Shown piece by piece: positions 1 to 8,829 of a DNA stretch of 64,000 nucleotides. Below the pieces are notes generated by a model. It did not search any database. It was given only the letters and a program-made list of their open reading frames with translations, and was not told the origin of the DNA. A program made the position numbers and the translations under genes. Positions within the stretch are counted from its first letter, which is position 1; every line of letters begins with the position of its first letter. Origin of the DNA: Chelativorans sp. (GTDB taxonomy: Bacteria; Pseudomonadota; Alphaproteobacteria; Rhizobiales; Rhizobiaceae); assembly GCF_031180965.1 (NCBI RefSeq), contig NZ_JAPSLH010000006.1, positions 62,001 to 126,000 on the forward strand, in the 5' to 3' direction.

Positions 1-152
1 CTGGAACATGCGTATTAGGTGATAAGGCGCTCGGGGACCGCCACCCTCTTTGAGGACCATAGCGGCTGTTGCGAATTTGTCTAATTGTCTAGACGACCGG
101 CACAATTAGAACGCCCCACGGCGTCCTCCTGCCCTGATCACGCTCTCCTTCA
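1..152. other. Upstream region without a recognisable gene
   Basis: I see no convincing coding region, tRNA or other RNA here. The base composition is less GC-rich than the genes that follow. It may hold the end of an upstream transcription unit or further control elements for the rpmH operon, but nothing specific can be supported. Confidence 0.5.
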
Positions 153-181
153 TTGACTTTCGCCGTCCGGCTACCTATAAG
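153..181 (+). promoter_or_regulatory. Sigma-70-type promoter of the rpmH-rnpA-yidC operon
   Basis: A -35 box TTGACT (153-158) and a -10 box TATAAG (176-181) are separated by exactly 17 bases. This is close to the housekeeping consensus. It lies about 120 bases upstream of rpmH, leaving a long leader, and a strong promoter fits a ribosomal protein gene. Transcription start not shown experimentally. Confidence 0.7.
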
Positions 182-299
182 CCCGGCACGTTCGGGCTGG
201 CCGCCCGGCGCGTTGTCGTGCGTCCGCTGCGGTCAAGAATGAATGCTCCTGTTCGGAAGACAGAATGAAGAAGGGCCGCACTCCGCGGTATCTAAATAA

Positions 300-434
300 A
301 TGAAGCGCACTTATCAGCCCTCGAAACTCGTCCGCAAACGCCGCCATGGCTTTCGCGCGCGCATGGCCACCAAAGGCGGCCGCACCGTGATCGCCGCCCG
401 CCGCAATCGTGGCCGCAAGCGGCTGTCCGCCTAG
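300..434 (+). CDS. rpmH: 50S ribosomal protein L34
   Basis: This 44-residue protein begins [18 protein letters not shown] and ends RGRKRLSA, the near-invariant sequence of bacterial L34, a basic protein of the large ribosomal subunit. It is full length. It heads the conserved rpmH-rnpA-yidC cluster, which in many bacteria lies near the replication origin, and a consensus promoter lies upstream at 153-181. The 3' end is close to the possible starts of rnpA, so translation of the two is probably coupled. Identification is secure. Confidence 0.97.
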   Translation: MKRTYQPSKLVRKRRHGFRARMATKGGRTVIAARRNRGRKRLSA

Positions 435-456
435 GCGTTCGCCGGGGCCGGGGGCG

Positions 457-816
457 TTGACTGGCCGAGCGCAGAAGCGTCCGGGGCGGCTTACCAAGCG
501 TGCCGAGTTTCTGGCGGCCCAGCGCGGCATCAAGCGGCGTGGGCGGCTGTTTCTGCTCGAGCTTCTGGAGCGCGGGGATCAGGGTCCGCCGCGCCTTGGC
601 ATCACCGTGACCAAGAAGACCGGCAATGCGGTCGAACGCAATCGCATCCGCCGCCGGCTGCGCGAGGCGGTGCGCGTTCATGCCGCCGATGACATGGCGC
701 CCGGCACGGATTATGTGGTCGTCGGACGGCGCGAGATTTTGGACGCGCCCTTCGAGGCGCTGAAGGGCGAGCTTTCGCGTCGCTTCCGCGGCAACAGACC
801 CGATCGCGCGGGCTAA
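457..816 (+). CDS. rnpA: Ribonuclease P protein component
   Basis: This is the protein subunit of RNase P, which together with the catalytic RNA (not in this window) removes 5' leaders from pre-tRNAs. The family signature is visible as the basic stretch [21 protein letters not shown], preceded by RLTKRAEFL near the N terminus. I chose the TTG at 457, which gives about 119 residues (usual size) just upstream of [12 protein letters not shown]. An in-frame ATG at 409 lies inside rpmH and would give 135 residues with a poorly conserved N terminus. The start is therefore uncertain, while the identity is secure. yidC follows after 8 bases. Confidence 0.9.
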   Translation: MTGRAQKRPGRLTKRAEFLAAQRGIKRRGRLFLLELLERGDQGPPRLGITVTKKTGNAVERNRIRRRLREAVRVHAADDMAPGTDYVVVGRREILDAPFEALKGELSRRFRGNRPDRAG

Positions 817-824
817 GGACATCC

Positions 825-2678
825 ATGGAAAACAATCGCAACCTCCTCATCACGATCGCGCTTTCGGTGCTGATCCTGACCCTGTGGCAGGTCTTCTATG
901 TCAATCCGCGCGTGGAGGCGCAGCGCGAGGCGGCCCGCATTGAGGCGGAGCGGTCGGGACAGGCGGCCCAGCAGGGCGGCCAGACCGCGGCCCAGCAGGA
1001 GAACGGCAGCGGCGCGTCGGACATCCCCACGACCGGGACCGGCAGCGCGTCCGTGCCCGGTGGCGCGGGCGCAGCAGCCGGACCGGTGACGCGTGACGCC
1101 GCCCTTGCCGCCGGCCAGCGTGTGAGGATCGATACGCCGCGCCTTTCCGGCTCCATCAATCTCTCCGGCGCGCGCCTCGACGACCTGCTGCTCAAGGACT
1201 ATCGCGTCACGGTCGACGATGATTCCCCCAACATCGAGCTCTTGAACCCCTCGCCGCTCGCGGACGGCTATTACGTCGAGCTCGGCTATGTCGGCAGCGA
1301 GGCCAGCGGGAGCGTTCCCGGTCCCGACACCGTCTGGACCGTCGAGCAGGGCTCTGTGCTCTCGCCGGGAAACCCGGTGACGCTGAGCTTCACCAATGAT
1401 CGGGGGCTGACCTTCCGCCGCACCTTTGCGGTGGACGAAAACTATCTCTTCACCGTCAGCGACACGATCCAGAATGCCGCCGGAGCCCCCGTGGAACTGC
1501 GCAGCTACGGCCGCACGACCCGCTTCGGACACCCCGAGACAGCAGGCATCTATATCCTGCACGAGGGCTTCATCGGCGTGCTCGGCGAGGAGGGCCTGCG
1601 GGAGGTCGACTACTCCGAAGCCGAGGAGAGCCGCCAAATCCAGCCCGGCACGTCGGCCGATGGCTGGCTCGGCATCACCGATAAATATTGGGCCGTCACC
1701 ATGGTGCCGCGCGCGGGCAAGGATTTCGAGCCCCGCTTCGCCTATTTCGATGACGGCCGGCAGCGCTTCCAGGCCGACTATCTGACCGGTCCGATCACCG
1801 TGGCACCGGGCGCGCAGGCGGCGGTGGAGACGCTTGTCTTCGCCGGGGCCAAGGAGGTCCACGTGGTCGACGGCTACGAGGCGCAATACGGCATCCGCCA
1901 GTTCGAACTGCTCATCGACTGGGGCTGGTTCTATTTCATCACCAAGCCGATGTTCTACCTGATCGACTGGCTGTTCAGGCTGCTCGGCAATTTCGGCCTT
2001 GCCATCCTCGCCACGACCGTGGTGGTCAAGCTCGTCTTCTTCCCGCTCGCCAACAAGTCCTACAAGTCCATGGCGAATATGAAGATGGTCCAGCCGGCGC
2101 TGCTCGAAATCCGCGAGAAATACGCGGACGACAAGATGAAGCAGCAGCAGGCGATGATGGAGCTTTACAAGAAGGAGAAGATCAATCCGCTGGCGGGGTG
2201 CTGGCCGATCCTGATCCAGATTCCCGTCTTCTTCGCTCTCTACAAAGTCCTCTATGTGACGATCGAGATGCGCCACGCGCCCTTCTTCGGCTGGATACAG
2301 GACCTCTCGGCGCCCGATCCGACGACCATCTTCAACCTGTTCGGGCTGCTTCCTTTCGACCCGTCCCAGGTTCCGGTTCTCGGACCCTTCCTGATGCTGG
2401 GCGTGTGGCCGATCATCATGGGCATCACCATGTTCCTGCAGATGCGCATGAACCCCGCTCCGCCGGACCCGACCCAGGCGATGATCTTCAACTGGATGCC
2501 GGTGATCTTCACCTTCATGCTGGCGACCTTCCCGGCCGGCCTCGTCATCTACTGGGCCTGGAACAATCTGCTGTCGATCATCCAGCAGGGGGTCATCATG
2601 AAACGCCAGGGCGCCAAGATCGAGCTGTGGGACAACCTGATCGGCCTCTTCCGGCGAAAGCCGAAACCGGCGGAATAG
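825..2678 (+). CDS. yidC: Membrane protein insertase YidC
   Basis: This 617-residue inner-membrane insertase works with or without SecYEG to insert and fold membrane proteins. There is an N-terminal membrane segment (about residues 7-25), then a low-complexity Gln/Gly/Ala-rich linker, a large periplasmic beta-sandwich domain (about 90-365), and the conserved C-terminal insertase core with about five membrane segments. The groove residue that is Arg in E. coli is Lys402 here (in VVVKLVFFPL), as in many relatives. The cytoplasmic coiled hairpin (KSYKSMANMKMVQPAL onward) is present. The length is normal for Gram-negative YidC. It is the third gene of the rpmH operon, and no yidD lies between. 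Confidence 0.96.
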   Translation: MENNRNLLITIALSVLILTLWQVFYVNPRVEAQREAARIEAERSGQAAQQGGQTAAQQENGSGASDIPTTGTGSASVPGGAGAAAGPVTRDAALAAGQRVRIDTPRLSGSINLSGARLDDLLLKDYRVTVDDDSPNIELLNPSPLADGYYVELGYVGSEASGSVPGPDTVWTVEQGSVLSPGNPVTLSFTNDRGLTFRRTFAVDENYLFTVSDTIQNAAGAPVELRSYGRTTRFGHPETAGIYILHEGFIGVLGEEGLREVDYSEAEESRQIQPGTSADGWLGITDKYWAVTMVPRAGKDFEPRFAYFDDGRQRFQADYLTGPITVAPGAQAAVETLVFAGAKEVHVVDGYEAQYGIRQFELLIDWGWFYFITKPMFYLIDWLFRLLGNFGLAILATTVVVKLVFFPLANKSYKSMANMKMVQPALLEIREKYADDKMKQQQAMMELYKKEKINPLAGCWPILIQIPVFFALYKVLYVTIEMRHAPFFGWIQDLSAPDPTTIFNLFGLLPFDPSQVPVLGPFLMLGVWPIIMGITMFLQMRMNPAPPDPTQAMIFNWMPVIFTFMLATFPAGLVIYWAWNNLLSIIQQGVIMKRQGAKIELWDNLIGLFRRKPKPAE

Positions 2679-2821
2679 GGGCCTCTCCTCGCGGGAGGAC
2701 CGGCGCCTGCCGCGTCCACCCGCCGATGCCCCGAGGGAGGGTGGCTATCGCGCACCCTGCTTGTCTCCAGGCGCAACTGCGGTGACAATCGGGATATCAT
2801 CGCCCGGACGGAGGAGCCGCC

Positions 2822-3460
2822 ATGCACGGTCCCAGACCCGAACTGAAGCATCCGCTCATGATGCATCCGCGCGTCGGCTTTCTTAAGCCTCTGGTCGACG
2901 CGCCGAACGTAGAGATCGGCGAATACACCTACTACGACGATCCGGAAGGACCGGACCTGTTCTTCAAGAAATGCGTGCTGCATCACTATGAATTCATCGG
3001 CGACAAGCTGATTATCGGCCGCTTCTGCGCCATCGCCGAGAATGCGCGATTCATCATGAACGGGGCCAATCATATCCTGTCCGGTTTTTCCACCTATCCG
3101 TTCAACATCTTCGGCCATGGCTGGGAGGTCGGCTTCGACGATCAGGCCTGGCGCAACGAGGTTCGTGGCGATACCGTCATAGGCAACGATGTGTGGATCG
3201 GCTTCGAGGCGGTCATCATGCCCGGCGTGAAGATCGGCGATGGCGCCATCGTCGGCGGGCGCTCCGTCGTCACCCACGACGTGCCGCCCTATGCCGTGGT
3301 CGCCGGCAATCCGGCGCGCACCGTGAAGATGCGCTTCGATGCGGCGACGGTCAGGCGCCTGCTGGAGATCGCCTGGTGGAACTGGCCGGTCGACAAGATC
3401 ACGCGCAACCTGGATGCAATTCGCGGCAATGACCTGGCGCGCCTGGAGGCAGCGGAGTGA
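2822..3460 (+). CDS. CatB/Vat-type hexapeptide-repeat acetyltransferase
   Basis: This 212-residue protein is predicted to be a left-handed beta-helix O-acetyltransferase of the xenobiotic acetyltransferase (CatB/VatD) group, which uses acetyl-CoA. The family hallmarks are visible: an N-terminal [10 protein letters not shown] segment, [20 protein letters not shown] around the presumed catalytic His, hexapeptide repeats ([21 protein letters not shown]), and a C-terminal WWNWP. Members either acetylate chloramphenicol or streptogramins or have unknown natural substrates. Sequence alone does not show which applies, so resistance should not be assumed. It is inserted between yidC and engB, which are usually closer together, and its stop overlaps the engB GTG (GTGA). 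Confidence 0.85.
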   Translation: MHGPRPELKHPLMMHPRVGFLKPLVDAPNVEIGEYTYYDDPEGPDLFFKKCVLHHYEFIGDKLIIGRFCAIAENARFIMNGANHILSGFSTYPFNIFGHGWEVGFDDQAWRNEVRGDTVIGNDVWIGFEAVIMPGVKIGDGAIVGGRSVVTHDVPPYAVVAGNPARTVKMRFDAATVRRLLEIAWWNWPVDKITRNLDAIRGNDLARLEAAE

Positions 3461-4137
3461 AGGCGGGAGATACGGCTACTGCCGAGCCGGAACGTGCGCC
3501 GAGCATGAAATTGTTCGTGCGCCCATGGACCTTCATCCGTGGCGTGCCGGCGATGAAGTTCCTGCCGCCGGAAGGGCCGCCGGAAGTCGCCTTTGCCGGC
3601 CGCTCCAATGTGGGGAAATCCTCGCTGATCAATACCCTGGTCGGCCAAAAGGGGCTGGCGCGCACGTCGAACACGCCGGGCCGGACGCAGGAGCTCAACT
3701 ATTTCGTGCCGGAGGGTTTTAGCGGCGAGGCCGGCGATCTTCCGCCCATGGCGCTCGTCGACATGCCCGGCTACGGCTTCGCCAAGGCGCCGAAGGCGCA
3801 GGTGGACGCCTGGACGAAGCTCGTCTTCGACTATCTGCGCGGCCGCGTGACGCTGAAGCGCGTCTACCTCCTCATCGACGCCCGCCACGGCGTCAAGAAG
3901 ATCGACGAGGAGGTTATGGACATCCTTGACAGCGCCGCCGTTTCCTACCAGGTCGTGCTGACCAAGGCCGACAAGATCAAGCCGCCCGCGGTCGCGCGTC
4001 TCATCGAGGAGACGCGGGCGAAGCTTGCCAAGCGCCCGGCTGCCTTCCCTGAGGTGCTCGCCACCTCGTCGGAGAAAGGCCTCGGCATGGAAGAGCTGCG
4101 CGAGGCGATCATCCGCGCCGTCAAGGACAATCTCTAG
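3457..4137 (+). CDS. engB: Ribosome biogenesis GTP-binding protein EngB/YsxC
   Basis: This 226-residue TRAFAC-class GTPase is needed for late assembly of the 50S subunit. G1 is GRSNVGKS at residues 48-55, G3 is DMPGYG and G4 is TKAD, all intact. The GTG start at 3457 overlaps the stop of the acetyltransferase. The first 30 or so residues are variable, so an internal ATG (3505) is a possible alternative. The gene normally sits between yidC and argB in rhizobia, which supports the call. msrB converges on it from the opposite strand. Confidence 0.95.
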   Translation: MKAGDTATAEPERAPSMKLFVRPWTFIRGVPAMKFLPPEGPPEVAFAGRSNVGKSSLINTLVGQKGLARTSNTPGRTQELNYFVPEGFSGEAGDLPPMALVDMPGYGFAKAPKAQVDAWTKLVFDYLRGRVTLKRVYLLIDARHGVKKIDEEVMDILDSAAVSYQVVLTKADKIKPPAVARLIEETRAKLAKRPAAFPEVLATSSEKGLGMEELREAIIRAVKDNL

Positions 4138-4161
4138 CTGCCGGCGAAAGGGGTCTCTGCC

Positions 4162-4665
4162 CTAAGCCGCCGTCTCCGGCCTGAACGCCAGGGCCACCCC
4201 GTTTATGCAGTGGCGCTTTCCGGTCGGCGGCGGACCGTCGTTGAAGATATGGCCGAGATGCCCCCCGCAGCGCCGGCAATGGCATTCGGTGCGCGCCATG
4301 AAGAAGGAATTGTCCTCCTTGGTGCCGATGGCATTGGGAAGGGACTCCCAGAAGCTCGGCCAGCCTGTGCCGGAATCGAATTTCGCCTTGGAGGAATAGA
4401 GCGGCAGGTCGCATCCGGCGCAATGGAAGGTACCGGCGCGCTTTTCCTCGTTGAGCGGGCTGGTGAAGGCCGGCTCGGTGTCTTCCTCGCGCAGCACGGA
4501 ATATTGGTCGGGTGACAAGGTGGCGCGCCATTCGGCGTCCGTCTTGGTGATCTCGAATTCTTCGGCCATGGCGCGTCCGCTCTGTTCTTCGCGCAGGATG
4601 AGGGCTCCGCCGGCGAGGGCGGCAATCGCACCGGCGCTGCCAAGGAGAAAATTGCGGCGTCTCAT
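4162..4665 (-). CDS. msrB: Exported peptide-methionine (R)-S-oxide reductase MsrB
   Basis: This 167-residue protein reduces methionine-R-sulfoxide in proteins. The zinc site (CAGC and CRRC), the DSGTGWPSFWE signature and the catalytic cysteine in RHCING are present. The N terminus MRRRNFLLGSAGAIAALAGG has a twin-arginine motif followed by a hydrophobic segment, so it is probably exported by Tat, or anchored, to repair periplasmic proteins. I chose the ATG at 4665 because GGAGAGG lies just upstream and because the twin-arginine motif starts there. An upstream in-frame ATG exists at 4725. It lies antisense between engB and argB. Confidence 0.93.
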   Translation of the reverse strand: MRRRNFLLGSAGAIAALAGGALILREEQSGRAMAEEFEITKTDAEWRATLSPDQYSVLREEDTEPAFTSPLNEEKRAGTFHCAGCDLPLYSSKAKFDSGTGWPSFWESLPNAIGTKEDNSFFMARTECHCRRCGGHLGHIFNDGPPPTGKRHCINGVALAFRPETAA

Positions 4666-4817
4666 GAGCTGCCTCTCCGTTACCTCCCCAAAGGGTAGGC
4701 CAGAAGGGCCGCGGCGGCAAATCACTGGGGCGTGAGGTTCGGAAGATCACTTCGCCGTTGCGTGCGCGACTGAATGCTATATGGAGACGGGCGTCCATAG
4801 AGCAGGGCGCGACGACC

Positions 4818-5711
4818 ATGACGGAAATCACCGAAACCGCCGAAGCGCAGGCGCGGCTCCTCTCTGCGGCGCTTCCCTTCATGCAGCGCTACGAGAACAA
4901 GACCGTCGTGATAAAATATGGCGGCCATGCCATGGGTGATGTCGCCCTCGGCCGCGCCTTTGCACGCGACGTAGCGCTTCTGAAACAGTCCGGCGTGAAT
5001 CCGATCGTCGTCCACGGCGGGGGCCCGCAGATCGGCGACATGCTGAAGCGGCTGGGCATCGAATCCAAGTTCGAGGGCGGCCTGCGCGTGACCGACCGGC
5101 GCACCGTCGAGGTGGTGGAAATGGTGCTGGCCGGCTCCATCAACAAGGAGATCGTCGCGCTCATCAATGCCGAGGGCGAGTGGGCGATCGGCCTTTGCGG
5201 CAAGGACGGCAATATGGTTTTCGCCGAGAAGGCCAGGAAGACGATTACGGATCCGGACTCCAATATCGAGCGCGTGCTGGACCTTGGCTTTGTCGGTGAG
5301 CCGGTGGAGGTGGACCGCACGCTCCTGGACCTCCTTGCCCGCTCGGAGATGATCCCCGTCATCGCGCCCGTCGCACCCGGGCGCGATGGTCACACCTACA
5401 ACATCAATGCTGACACTTTTGCCGGCGCCATCGCCGGCGCCGTCCAGGCAAGCCGCCTCCTTTTCCTCACCGACGTTCCCGGCGTGCTGGATCGCGATAA
5501 GAAGCTGATCGACGAGCTGACGGTCTCGCAGGCCCGCGCGCTGATCAGGGACGGTACGATCTCGGGCGGCATGATCCCCAAGGTGGAGACCTGCATCGAG
5601 GCCATCGAGCGCGGCGTCGAGGGCGTCGTGATCGTGAACGGCAAGACGGCCCATGCGGTGCTTCTGGAGCTCTTCACCGAGCATGGCGCGGGAACCCTGA
5701 TCGTCCCCTGA
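4818..5711 (+). CDS. argB: Acetylglutamate kinase
   Basis: This 297-residue enzyme phosphorylates N-acetylglutamate, the second step of arginine synthesis, in the cytoplasm. The amino-acid-kinase fold is recognised by [14 protein letters not shown] near residue 35, the glycine-rich [13 protein letters not shown], and the C-terminal [12 protein letters not shown] typical of ArgB. I chose the ATG at 4818 ([11 protein letters not shown]) over an in-frame upstream codon at 4758 because the family begins there. The convergent transporter gene starts 9 bases after the stop. Confidence 0.96.
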   Translation: MTEITETAEAQARLLSAALPFMQRYENKTVVIKYGGHAMGDVALGRAFARDVALLKQSGVNPIVVHGGGPQIGDMLKRLGIESKFEGGLRVTDRRTVEVVEMVLAGSINKEIVALINAEGEWAIGLCGKDGNMVFAEKARKTITDPDSNIERVLDLGFVGEPVEVDRTLLDLLARSEMIPVIAPVAPGRDGHTYNINADTFAGAIAGAVQASRLLFLTDVPGVLDRDKKLIDELTVSQARALIRDGTISGGMIPKVETCIEAIERGVEGVVIVNGKTAHAVLLELFTEHGAGTLIVP

Positions 5712-5720
5712 GCGGTGGGT

Positions 5721-6623
5721 TCAGACAAGCACGAGAACAAGGATGCCTGCCACGATCAGCAGGCATCCGGCCACCTCCGTGCGGTTGATCTGCTCGCGGA
5801 AGAAGTAGACCGACGAGGCGAAGGTGAAGATCATTTCGATCTGGGCCAGCGCCTTCACCACCGCGGCCTGTTGCAGCGTCATGGCGGCGAACCAACCAAA
5901 GGAAGCGGACGCGCCGACCAGGCCGACGAAGAGCGACGGCTTCCACGCTTTCCCGATGCGGCCGATCTCCGGGCGGTCGCGCCAAAGGATCCAGGCGAGC
6001 ATCACGACGGTCTGGAAGAAGATGGTGAAGAGCAGCGTCGTGGCCGCCTGCATCATGAAATTGGGGCCGCCGAGCGAGAGCGAAGCGGCACGGTAGGCCA
6101 CTGCCGCCACGCCGAACAGCGTTCCCGATGCAAGGCCGATCAAGGCGTTGCGGCTGACGAGCGAGACGAGGAGATTGCGCCAGCTCATCGGCACATGGGC
6201 GACCGAGATCAGCATGACGCCGAGGACGGTGATCGCGATCGCGATCAGCGAGCCCGGCCCGGAGAGTTCATGCAGGAAGATGAGGCCGAAGACGGCCGCC
6301 TGCGCCGGCTCGGTACGGGAATAGGCAGTGCCCACCGCAAAGTTTCGGAAGGAAAAGAGGTGCAGCAGCAGGAAGGTCGCGGCGATCTGCCCGAGGCCTC
6401 CCAGCACCACCCAGCCGAGGAAAGCCGGGTTGATCTGCGGCAGCGGATAGCCGGCCAGCCCATGCAGCGCGAGCACGAAGAGCGCGGCGAAGGGCAGGCC
6501 GAAGCCGAAGCGCACGAAGGTCGCGCCCGTCGTGCCCATCACGTTCTTCAGGTGCTTTTGCGCCGTCGAACGCAGATTCTGCAGGAGCGCGGCGGCGATG
6601 GTGATCGGGATCCAGAGTTCCAT
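5721..6623 (-). CDS. EamA/DMT-family transporter
   Basis: This 300-residue inner-membrane protein has about ten hydrophobic segments in two EamA-like halves, the architecture of drug/metabolite transporters that export amino acids, nucleotides or other small metabolites. The second half carries the typical segment near AALAQIEMIFTFASSVYFFREQIN. I chose the ATG at 6623 (MELWIPITIAAALLQN) since the hydrophobic first helix begins there; an upstream ATG at 6692 would add an unrelated basic leader. The substrate cannot be inferred. It converges with argB. Confidence 0.85.
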   Translation of the reverse strand: MELWIPITIAAALLQNLRSTAQKHLKNVMGTTGATFVRFGFGLPFAALFVLALHGLAGYPLPQINPAFLGWVVLGGLGQIAATFLLLHLFSFRNFAVGTAYSRTEPAQAAVFGLIFLHELSGPGSLIAIAITVLGVMLISVAHVPMSWRNLLVSLVSRNALIGLASGTLFGVAAVAYRAASLSLGGPNFMMQAATTLLFTIFFQTVVMLAWILWRDRPEIGRIGKAWKPSLFVGLVGASASFGWFAAMTLQQAAVVKALAQIEMIFTFASSVYFFREQINRTEVAGCLLIVAGILVLVLV

Positions 6624-6782
6624 GGAAAGTGCGGCAAGTGGGATACCGCGAGGCTTAGACCGGCAATCCGCCTGGCGCAATATGCGTCTCATACGCGATG
6701 ACGGGAGGTCTTTGCGCGTGGGTCGGCTGGCGCCGCCGGATCATCTCGTTTGAAAAGCGACGGCGACCTGCCATAAGGGGCT

Positions 6783-7493
6783 ATGACGAACCTTCCCGAT
6801 CCCTCGCGTTTCGCCCATGTCACCGATTGGGTCTTCGACCTCGACAACACGCTCTACCCGCACCACGGCAATCTGTTCTCGCAGATAGATGTCAAGATGA
6901 CGGCCTATGTCTCGGAACTCCTGCATCTGCCGCGGGAGGAAGCGCGGCTGTTGCAGAAAGAACTCTACCGCGATCACGGAACGACGCTGCGCGGACTGAT
7001 GGAGCGCTACCAGATCGATCCCGATGATTTTCTCGAGAAGGTGCATGATATCGACTATTCGTGGATCGAGCCCGATGCTGCGTTGGGCGAGGCCATTCGC
7101 GCGCTGCCGGGGCGCAAGTTCATTTTCACCAATGGCAATCGCGGCCATGCCGAGCGCGCGGCGCGCCAACTCGGCATACTCGACCATTTCGAGGACATTT
7201 TCGATATCGTCGCCGCGGGGCTGCAGCCGAAGCCCTCGAAGGAGAGCTACGACCTCTTCGTGGCGCTCCATGCGATCGCCGGCCCGAATGCGGTGATGTT
7301 CGAGGATCTGGCGCGCAATCTTCTGGTGCCGAAGGAACTGGGCATGACGACCGTGCTCATCGTGCCAAGGAATTTCGAGCCGACATTTTCGGAGATTTGG
7401 GAGCGCGACGCGGGCAGGGAAGACCACGTCGATTATGTGACGGATGACCTGACGAGCTTCTTGCGGGCAATACTGGCGCCCGCCACGCCGTAG
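6783..7493 (+). CDS. HAD-family pyrimidine 5'-nucleotidase
   Basis: This 236-residue haloacid-dehalogenase hydrolase has motif I DLDNTLYPHHGNLF (two catalytic Asp), motif II in FIFTNGN, motif III around KPSKESY, and motif IV in MFEDLARN. The sequence matches the pyrimidine 5'-nucleotidase/SDT1 branch, which in rhizobia often precedes dapD; here several genes have been inserted between them. It probably dephosphorylates pyrimidine nucleotides or modified bases. It is complete. The physiological substrate is uncertain. Confidence 0.88.
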   Translation: MTNLPDPSRFAHVTDWVFDLDNTLYPHHGNLFSQIDVKMTAYVSELLHLPREEARLLQKELYRDHGTTLRGLMERYQIDPDDFLEKVHDIDYSWIEPDAALGEAIRALPGRKFIFTNGNRGHAERAARQLGILDHFEDIFDIVAAGLQPKPSKESYDLFVALHAIAGPNAVMFEDLARNLLVPKELGMTTVLIVPRNFEPTFSEIWERDAGREDHVDYVTDDLTSFLRAILAPATP

Positions 7494-7727
7494 CTATCGC
7501 TTCGACCGGTCGGTCGCCCGTTCCATTGCCTTTTCGGTGTCGCTCTTTTCCCGCGGCCGGGTCTGCGTGCCCAGCCCGCGATTGGCGCGCACATCGTCCT
7601 CGATCTGCTCCGCGGGGCCTTCCTTCCCGGCATCCTTCGCCTGGTCCGGCTGCGGCTTTGTCGGATGGCCGAGATCTTTCGACTGCTGGGCATCCATCAT
7701 GTCGTCTTCGGGAACGCTTCGGGACAT
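7494..7727 (-). CDS. Small hydrophilic protein of unknown function
   Basis: This 77-residue, highly charged protein (MSRSVPEDDMMDAQQSKDLG...) has no membrane segment or recognisable domain and is probably disordered. A good Shine-Dalgarno AAGGAG lies 7 bases before the ATG, which is my main reason for believing it is real. Its stop codon abuts the convergent nucleotidase gene. I do not recognise the family. Confidence 0.55.
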   Translation of the reverse strand: MSRSVPEDDMMDAQQSKDLGHPTKPQPDQAKDAGKEGPAEQIEDDVRANRGLGTQTRPREKSDTEKAMERATDRSKR

Positions 7728-7817
7728 CGCAAAACTCCTTCTCTCCCGGGCAGAACGTCCTCCTGCCGCGCGCGTTCCCGGGCGAGGCGGCTTTTCCTCC
7801 GCCTCGCCCGATGGCGC

Positions 7818-8774
7818 TCAGTGCTGGTGACCGCCGCCGCGTCCGGTGCGCGCCGGCAGCACGGGCAGGCTGAGATCGACCTTACCCGCCTTCTCGAACT
7901 CCAGTGTGACAGGAACTTCGGTGCCTTCGGCAAAGGGCGCGCTCACCTCGAGGAACATGAGGTGCAGCCCCCCTGGTTCGAGCTCGGCGCTCCCGCCGGC
8001 GGGGATCTCGAGCCCGCCTTCCAGCGGCCGCATCACCATCACCTCCCCCTTCATCTCCATCGTGTGGATCTCCACCTTTCCGGCGGCGGGCGAAGTCACC
8101 GCAACCAGCCGGTCCGCCTCGCTGCCATCGTTGCGGATCGTCATATAGGCCCCCCCGGTGGGCTGGCCGGGCAGCATCGCCCGCGCCCAGGGCTCGGCGA
8201 TGCGCAGCTCGCCGGCGGATATTTCCGCCGCGCCGTGCTGGTGATGCCCGTCCGCCTCGCCGGCAGCAATGGTCACGAAGGGAGCCGGGCGTTCCAGCGC
8301 ATGCGGATCCTGCCCGTCCGCTGCCTGCTCCACCCATGCCTCCTCTTTCCCCGAGGGGCAGGTCTGCACGGTGTTGAAGAAGAGCCGCTGGCCTTCTTCG
8401 ACCTCCGCCAGCGTCCCGCGCAGCGTGAATTCGTCATAGTGCTCGTCGGCAAGACTGCCGCCCGTCCAGGTCACGGCGACGGGTCCGGACGCCACCTCGT
8501 CCCCGTGCAGCTGGTAGGTCCTGCCATAGTCGCCCTTTTCGATCTCGACCGTCCAGCCGGGCTTCGGCATGGGTTTGACGCCGACAAATCCTTCGGGGAT
8601 CTGGACGCGGACGGAGATGGTGGGCTCGCCCTCGCAGCCATGCGGCACGCCGAGCACCGCCTTGTAGGTGCCAGGGGTGGCATCGCTCTGCTGCAGCGAG
8701 ACATGGGCAAGTGCGGGGATGGCGGACGAAAGGAGGAGTGTTGCCGCGCAAGCGGCCAGGCTGAAGTTGTGCAT
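7818..8774 (-). CDS. YcnI (DUF1775)-PCu(A)C copper-binding fusion protein
   Basis: This 318-residue exported protein has two copper-handling modules. Residues 1-23 are a Sec signal ending ALA, so His24 becomes the mature N terminus. In characterised YcnI this His, with a conserved Trp (here in VTWTGG), forms the copper site. Residues 24-165 are DUF1775. A linker with GHHQHG leads to a PCu(A)C domain (about 185-300) with its ligand pattern (HTMEM, later Met, then HLM) and a GGGHQH tail. PCu(A)C proteins deliver Cu(I) to cytochrome oxidase in the periplasm. A strong Shine-Dalgarno AGGAAGG precedes the ATG. It is downstream of the DUF2946 gene on the same strand and probably co-transcribed. Confidence 0.9.
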   Translation of the reverse strand: MHNFSLAACAATLLLSSAIPALAHVSLQQSDATPGTYKAVLGVPHGCEGEPTISVRVQIPEGFVGVKPMPKPGWTVEIEKGDYGRTYQLHGDEVASGPVAVTWTGGSLADEHYDEFTLRGTLAEVEEGQRLFFNTVQTCPSGKEEAWVEQAADGQDPHALERPAPFVTIAAGEADGHHQHGAAEISAGELRIAEPWARAMLPGQPTGGAYMTIRNDGSEADRLVAVTSPAAGKVEIHTMEMKGEVMVMRPLEGGLEIPAGGSAELEPGGLHLMFLEVSAPFAEGTEVPVTLEFEKAGKVDLSLPVLPARTGRGGGHQH

Positions 8775-8829
8775 GATATGCCTTCCTGTTCTGCGTGATG
8801 GTCATGGCCGCCAAAAAACCGGCCGGTGC

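Noticed and set aside
813-2276. Long open frame on the minus strand opposite yidC
   Set aside because: It is an antisense shadow caused by high GC; it has no start signal or domain, whereas yidC is clear on the plus strand. The same applies to other long minus-strand frames such as those opposite rluB and ileS.
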